Source of the DNA: an uncultured Lachnospiraceae bacterium
GTDB taxonomy: Bacteria > Bacillota > Clostridia > Lachnospirales > Lachnospiraceae
Assembly: GCA_947175775.1 (NCBI GenBank)
Contig: CAMWNY010000081.1
Coordinates: forward strand, 1 to 9,435
Length of the DNA: 9,435 nucleotides
Direction of reading: 5' to 3'
This document shows positions 5,765-9,435 of the stretch, one piece after another. Made by a program: the position numbers and the translations under genes. Below the pieces are notes generated by a model. It had not been told where the DNA came from and searched no databases. It was given only the letters and a program-made list of their open reading frames with translations. The stretch's first letter is position 1. Each line of letters starts with the position of its first letter.

Positions 5765-8700
5765 CTACTTTGCCTGATTTCTGACATCTTCAATCTTCAA
5801 AGTGCAAAATACCGGTTCACTGTTGTTTGTATAATACCAAACCACACTGTTGTCAATCACAATCGGCTTGCAGTCTGACAATGCACTGTCAAATCCGTAA
5901 ATTCCTGTTACCGGCTCACCCAATGCATTGAGCAATACACACTTTACCTGTGTTCCTTCTGTCCACATTAGCATAAACTCATCACCGCTTATTTTCACCA
6001 ACTGCGGTGTCGAAACAGTCGGGTCCGTGGTTTCTTTATAGTTAGTAATCCAATGAACCGTTGTCCCCTCATTTGTATAATTGTCTTTTAATGTGCTTGT
6101 TACAAAAATATTCCGTACACCGGAAGAACTGTATGTCGCAGGGTTTTGTTCCACTGAATTTCCGGCAGTCAGATAAGCAGTGTTTGATGCTTCTAACCCG
6201 CCTACCGATACTCCCGTATAAGGATTGCCTACTTTTCCCTGAATCGGCAAAACGCTGATACGGTAACATCCGCCGTTTATAACCTTTTCGTCTTCTGCCT
6301 TCTTGGCATATTTTGCCAATACAACGGAGCGCGGATAAGCATCGCCGTGATCAACTGCAAGCAAGTCGGAACCGTCCCGCAGTATAAACTGGTTAAAGGA
6401 ATGACTTACATACGCTGTTTGCGAAATGCCCGTAACCTGTTCTATTAGTTCCATATTTGAAATTCTGACACTAAATGCCATACTTGCCTGATGATTATTT
6501 CCGTCATAGCTTTTATACATTTGATGACAGGAACGGATAAACAGCATATCGCCGCATTCCTCCATGCGAAGACTTCCGTTCTTAAACGGATCAATCGTAT
6601 TTGCCCCGTATATACTTAGTGCACCTTTGCGCTTCCACTTCTTATCATATTTTACGACGCGCATAACCTCAACGTCATTGCTTTCTTCCGGATTCCGTTG
6701 TCCGAATACAAGGAAGTAATAATCTTTTCCTTCAAAAAATCCACCGAATTTCGGTAACTCCATGGTAATATATTTGCGGGAAACAAATGTAAAGTCTTCG
6801 TTAAAGATTTCCGCATATACCCCTTTGCCGCCAACATATTCCACGCGCATCAGGTTACCGTCTGCCTCTACCAGATAGGAGCTCATAAGTGAACCGTTAA
6901 ATGATACATAATTCTGCCTGTTCATATTGGTGGAAATGACAGGTGTCATTTTCGAGGCAGGCACGTCAATCTTTGCAGACTTTGTCATTTCACCCGTAAA
7001 GTTCCCTTTTCCGGTTATTGTAACCGCAATACTGCTGCCTTTTACAGTAGAATAAACCGGTGCATTATAATCCCTGCCTAACTGCAGCATTCTTTTATTA
7101 TACAGTAACGTAATGCCTGATGTCATCGAACCCTGTATGGATGCCTTTGATATGTTCTGCGGTTTAATCACAAACGTAACGCTTTTCTTTGCACCTGCAT
7201 AGTTCCCGATACCTGTTACCGTAACAGCCGCTGCTGTCGTCGCATTCAGGTTACGCCCATAAGCAACCGTATAATCCTTGTTTAATTTGAGCGTTTTATT
7301 TCCTGCCTTTACCGATACCGCAGGTTTTTTCAATGTTCCGGTATAAGTCTGATCCGGAATTGCCTTAATTTCCAGCTCTGATTTTGATGCAGGTGTAATC
7401 TTAAACGAACCGACTACTTTCCCCTTATAGTTTCCTTTTCCAGTAACAATCACATAGGCATCACCTGCATTGACGTTATTCTGATACTGTACTGTATAGT
7501 CTTTATTTTTTTCCAGCGTTATCTGATTGACCTTTACGATTGGTTCAACATCGGTAGTAATCGGCTTTCCCGTATATTCAGCAGTTCTTGTCGTAAATGT
7601 AACGTGTTTCGGAGTGATAAGCATCTCCGATTCCTTCAGCTCATATACGGCAACCTTTGCATAAGCAGAACCGGTATAATTACTGGTTTCCGCCGCGATT
7701 ACCTTTACCTTTGCCGATGCCGTCTTTTTTTGTGTCAGACTGCTGTCATATTCAAGCGTGTAATCCCTTTTTGCCACCAGCCTGGAACCGTCATAAATCC
7801 ATATTGACGGAGCCGCTTTACTGTTAACGGTCATGCCGTCCGCAACAATTTTCAGTTTGCTTATCGGTTTTTTATTAATCGTAAACTCCTGTGTGACCGA
7901 TCCTGTATAGTTACCGCCGCCCTGTATGATGACCTGCCCGGTTCCTGCATTGACATTGTTGGTATACTTTACGGAATAATCCACTCCCTCCGTAAGCGTT
8001 ACCTGTTTTTTCCCATCCTTAACAGTAACTTTTACTACCGGTGTATAAGACATACCGTCATACATCTTTGGCTTTATTTTTGAGATTATGACATTCGCAG
8101 CCGCTAAATCAATCTTTTCCTCGGAAGCATTTAACACATCGGAAACACTCTCCGTTGGCACGGTTTCCGTTTCCTGCGTCCATTTTGCATACAGAATTAG
8201 ATCTGATGTAACTATATCCGTCTCAAAATCCCATGCGTTCGTACACTCAGGGTCTTTATACCAGCCGTCAAACAAGCTGGCTTCTTTAATCGGATTTTCC
8301 GGCTGTGCTGCAGTTTTATTTTCCTGAACCGACTGCGCCGCTACAGTTGTTCCGCCGTTTGTTTCAAAAGTTACGGTATACTGCAAAGGAATATCTTCGT
8401 CTGTTTCGTCTGTGTCTTCTGAAACGGAAAAGAATTTGACCTGATAGCAGAGATATTCTTCTTCATTTTTTGTAATTTCTACCTGATAAAAATCTCCGTC
8501 TGCATACGTTTCCGCATCCGAGAGTTTCGGGCGAAAGATAATGCCGTTATTATCCGCATAAAAATCTCCGTCTGCCGCGTCCGCTGAAAAGTGCCATTGC
8601 GCTCCGTCAGACTTGCGTGTAAGATTCACATGAATATCCGCTGTGTTCAATACTTCCCCGGTTGACACGGACCAAAAACTTTCTTTGTCAAAATAAGTAA

Positions 8701-9304
8701 CCGGCATTGTCTGTGCAGGCCACGCGACACCCATTATGGTCTCGTCCCTGTCGGAGCAATCTGCCGCATATACAGCGCTGTAAACGCCCTTACCGTCTTT
8801 TACCGCGCCAAATCCGAACTGCTGCGCAGACGGATTTAAAATCTGCCTGCGCAGATTGATTTCAGAAAAATTGTCCGTATCACCACCCACTAAACAGGAA
8901 GCATTCAGGATTTCCCAAACCGACGGATTTCCGTTTGTATATGTAAGGTTGGAATGAAGCGCGCCGTCACATGCAATTCCATATAACTCCTCCGATATTC
9001 CCTGCGGCTGCACAGGTTCATGGCTCCATTCGCCATTCATACAGTTTACAAATGCAGCTGCCTGGCTTAAACGACTGTACTCGTCACGAAAAGACACATC
9101 ATACGACACTCCGGCAATAAAACGGATTTGTCTGATATAAGCCTTTGCCGCGTCCAATGCAGTGTTTGACAAAACACCCGTTTCGTAAGGAGAGGCAAAG
9201 TCGGGCTCTGCCGCATAGGTGATTCCATCCGTATTTACAGCGGTTTCCTGTTCTAAAAATTCCCTGATTTCGTCAGGCGTATGATATTCTGCCTGAAGTT
9301 TCAA
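5765..9304 (-). CDS. Large multidomain surface/secreted protein (CAP-like, InlB-type repeat, MBG-like repeats, propeller-like C-terminus)
   Basis: This is a 1179-residue open frame ending at TAG 5765-5767. Numbering from TTG 9304, residues about 45-215 resemble clostridial CAP/SCP-like domains: Y-I-R-Q-I-R-F-I-A-G, E-Y-S-R-L-S-Q-A-A, an E-W-S-H motif, RRQILNP, then the V-A-W-P-A and M-P-V-T-Y-F signatures. An acidic linker at 294-307 leads to an InlB B-repeat-type unit (about 308-378: FETNGGT, FDGWYKDPECT, LYAKW). About 411-781 holds roughly five degenerate YDG/MBG-like beta repeats (Y-T-G-K, KDYTVQYQNNVNAG, GKGNYKG). About 783-1179 is beta-rich with regularly spaced aromatic strands, suggesting a propeller. 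I see no LPxTG or membrane anchor at the C-terminus. TTG 9304 has no ribosome binding site and the same frame continues past a TAG to the window edge, so it is probably not the true start. A role in cell-surface adhesion or wall interaction is inferred; the gene may be inactive. Confidence 0.8.
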   Translation of the reverse strand: MKLQAEYHTPDEIREFLEQETAVNTDGITYAAEPDFASPYETGVLSNTALDAAKAYIRQIRFIAGVSYDVSFRDEYSRLSQAAAFVNCMNGEWSHEPVQPQGISEELYGIACDGALHSNLTYTNGNPSVWEILNASCLVGGDTDNFSEINLRRQILNPSAQQFGFGAVKDGKGVYSAVYAADCSDRDETIMGVAWPAQTMPVTYFDKESFWSVSTGEVLNTADIHVNLTRKSDGAQWHFSADAADGDFYADNNGIIFRPKLSDAETYADGDFYQVEITKNEEEYLCYQVKFFSVSEDTDETDEDIPLQYTVTFETNGGTTVAAQSVQENKTAAQPENPIKEASLFDGWYKDPECTNAWDFETDIVTSDLILYAKWTQETETVPTESVSDVLNASEEKIDLAAANVIISKIKPKMYDGMSYTPVVKVTVKDGKKQVTLTEGVDYSVKYTNNVNAGTGQVIIQGGGNYTGSVTQEFTINKKPISKLKIVADGMTVNSKAAPSIWIYDGSRLVAKRDYTLEYDSSLTQKKTASAKVKVIAAETSNYTGSAYAKVAVYELKESEMLITPKHVTFTTRTAEYTGKPITTDVEPIVKVNQITLEKNKDYTVQYQNNVNAGDAYVIVTGKGNYKGKVVGSFKITPASKSELEIKAIPDQTYTGTLKKPAVSVKAGNKTLKLNKDYTVAYGRNLNATTAAAVTVTGIGNYAGAKKSVTFVIKPQNISKASIQGSMTSGITLLYNKRMLQLGRDYNAPVYSTVKGSSIAVTITGKGNFTGEMTKSAKIDVPASKMTPVISTNMNRQNYVSFNGSLMSSYLVEADGNLMRVEYVGGKGVYAEIFNEDFTFVSRKYITMELPKFGGFFEGKDYYFLVFGQRNPEESNDVEVMRVVKYDKKWKRKGALSIYGANTIDPFKNGSLRMEECGDMLFIRSCHQMYKSYDGNNHQASMAFSVRISNMELIEQVTGISQTAYVSHSFNQFILRDGSDLLAVDHGDAYPRSVVLAKYAKKAEDEKVINGGCYRISVLPIQGKVGNPYTGVSVGGLEASNTAYLTAGNSVEQNPATYSSSGVRNIFVTSTLKDNYTNEGTTVHWITNYKETTDPTVSTPQLVKISGDEFMLMWTEGTQVKCVLLNALGEPVTGIYGFDSALSDCKPIVIDNSVVWYYTNNSEPVFCTLKIEDVRNQAK

Positions 9305-9435
9305 TTGTTTTGGCTTTTTTTCGGTATCTTCTTCGCTTGTTTCCTAGCTGCTTTCGGTTGCTTCACTGCTGTCAGTTGCTTCACTGCTTTCGGCTTCCTC
9401 ACTTGCGCCCGTTTCTTCGGGCGTTACCCCCACAG
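9305..9435 (-). pseudogene. N-terminal acidic linker of the surface-protein gene, interrupted by an in-frame TAG
   Basis: Reading leftward in the same frame as the surface protein, 9433-9347 encodes 29 residues beginning VGVTPEETGASEEAE and continuing with Ser/Glu/Ala/Thr-rich repeats (SSEATD, SSEATESS). A TAG follows at 9346-9344, then ETSEEDTEKKPKQ, leading straight into the CAP-like region. The same low-complexity acidic composition on both sides of the TAG shows that this was one continuous linker, probably just after a signal peptide beyond the right edge. One base change from GAG (Glu) or CAG (Gln) would give this TAG, and Glu fits the local sequence. TAG also terminates the three longest other readable genes or ends here (first gene, pth, and this gene itself), so general TAG recoding is unlikely. 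Confidence 0.7.

Noticed and set aside
6962..8074. Possible DNA tandem repeat or CRISPR-like array in the surface-protein gene
   Set aside because: The repeats are visible only at protein level and are strongly diverged; there are no identical direct repeats with regular spacers.

Overview
The window looks like Firmicutes chromosome, most likely Lachnospiraceae or a close clostridial relative. This is inferred from three things: the order [small Cys-rich protein]-pth-mfd, the strong AGGAGG-type ribosome binding sites, and a large secreted protein combining a CAP-like domain, an InlB-type repeat and a run of YDG/MBG-like repeats. No taxonomic search could be run.

Layout. Positions 1-5573 hold a rightward block with strong G excess on the + strand. 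It contains the 3' part of an unrecognised gene (to 1031), a small Cys-rich gene (1073-1397) that is split by an insertion, pth (1432-2007, peptidyl-tRNA hydrolase) and mfd (2016-5573, transcription-repair coupling factor). Positions 5574-5764 hold a 19-codon antitoxin-like remnant with an intact ribosome binding site, preceded by a short direct repeat, and then a perfect 12-bp-stem hairpin terminator. Positions 5765-9435 are one leftward gene, converging on mfd, for a large multidomain surface or secreted protein. Its true start lies beyond the right edge, and its reading frame carries an in-frame TAG at 9344-9346.

How the genes work together. pth and mfd are housekeeping genes, for recycling peptidyl-tRNA and for removing RNA polymerase stalled at lesions. 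They are 8 bp apart and almost certainly co-transcribed. The Cys-rich gene directly upstream probably belonged to the same unit. The leftward surface-protein gene is functionally unrelated.

The most interesting structure is the insert in the Cys-rich gene. It is a 137-bp element (1162-1298) with 13-bp terminal inverted repeats (12/13 match) and a 7-bp target duplication (1155-1161 and 1300-1306). Removing exactly 145 bp restores a 59-codon open frame. The element has no coding capacity of its own but is packed with hairpins, three of them capped by GAA, so it may be a MITE-like element or a mobile structured RNA. With the truncated antitoxin and the amber-interrupted surface protein, the window holds three independent broken or decaying genes around an intact pth-mfd core.
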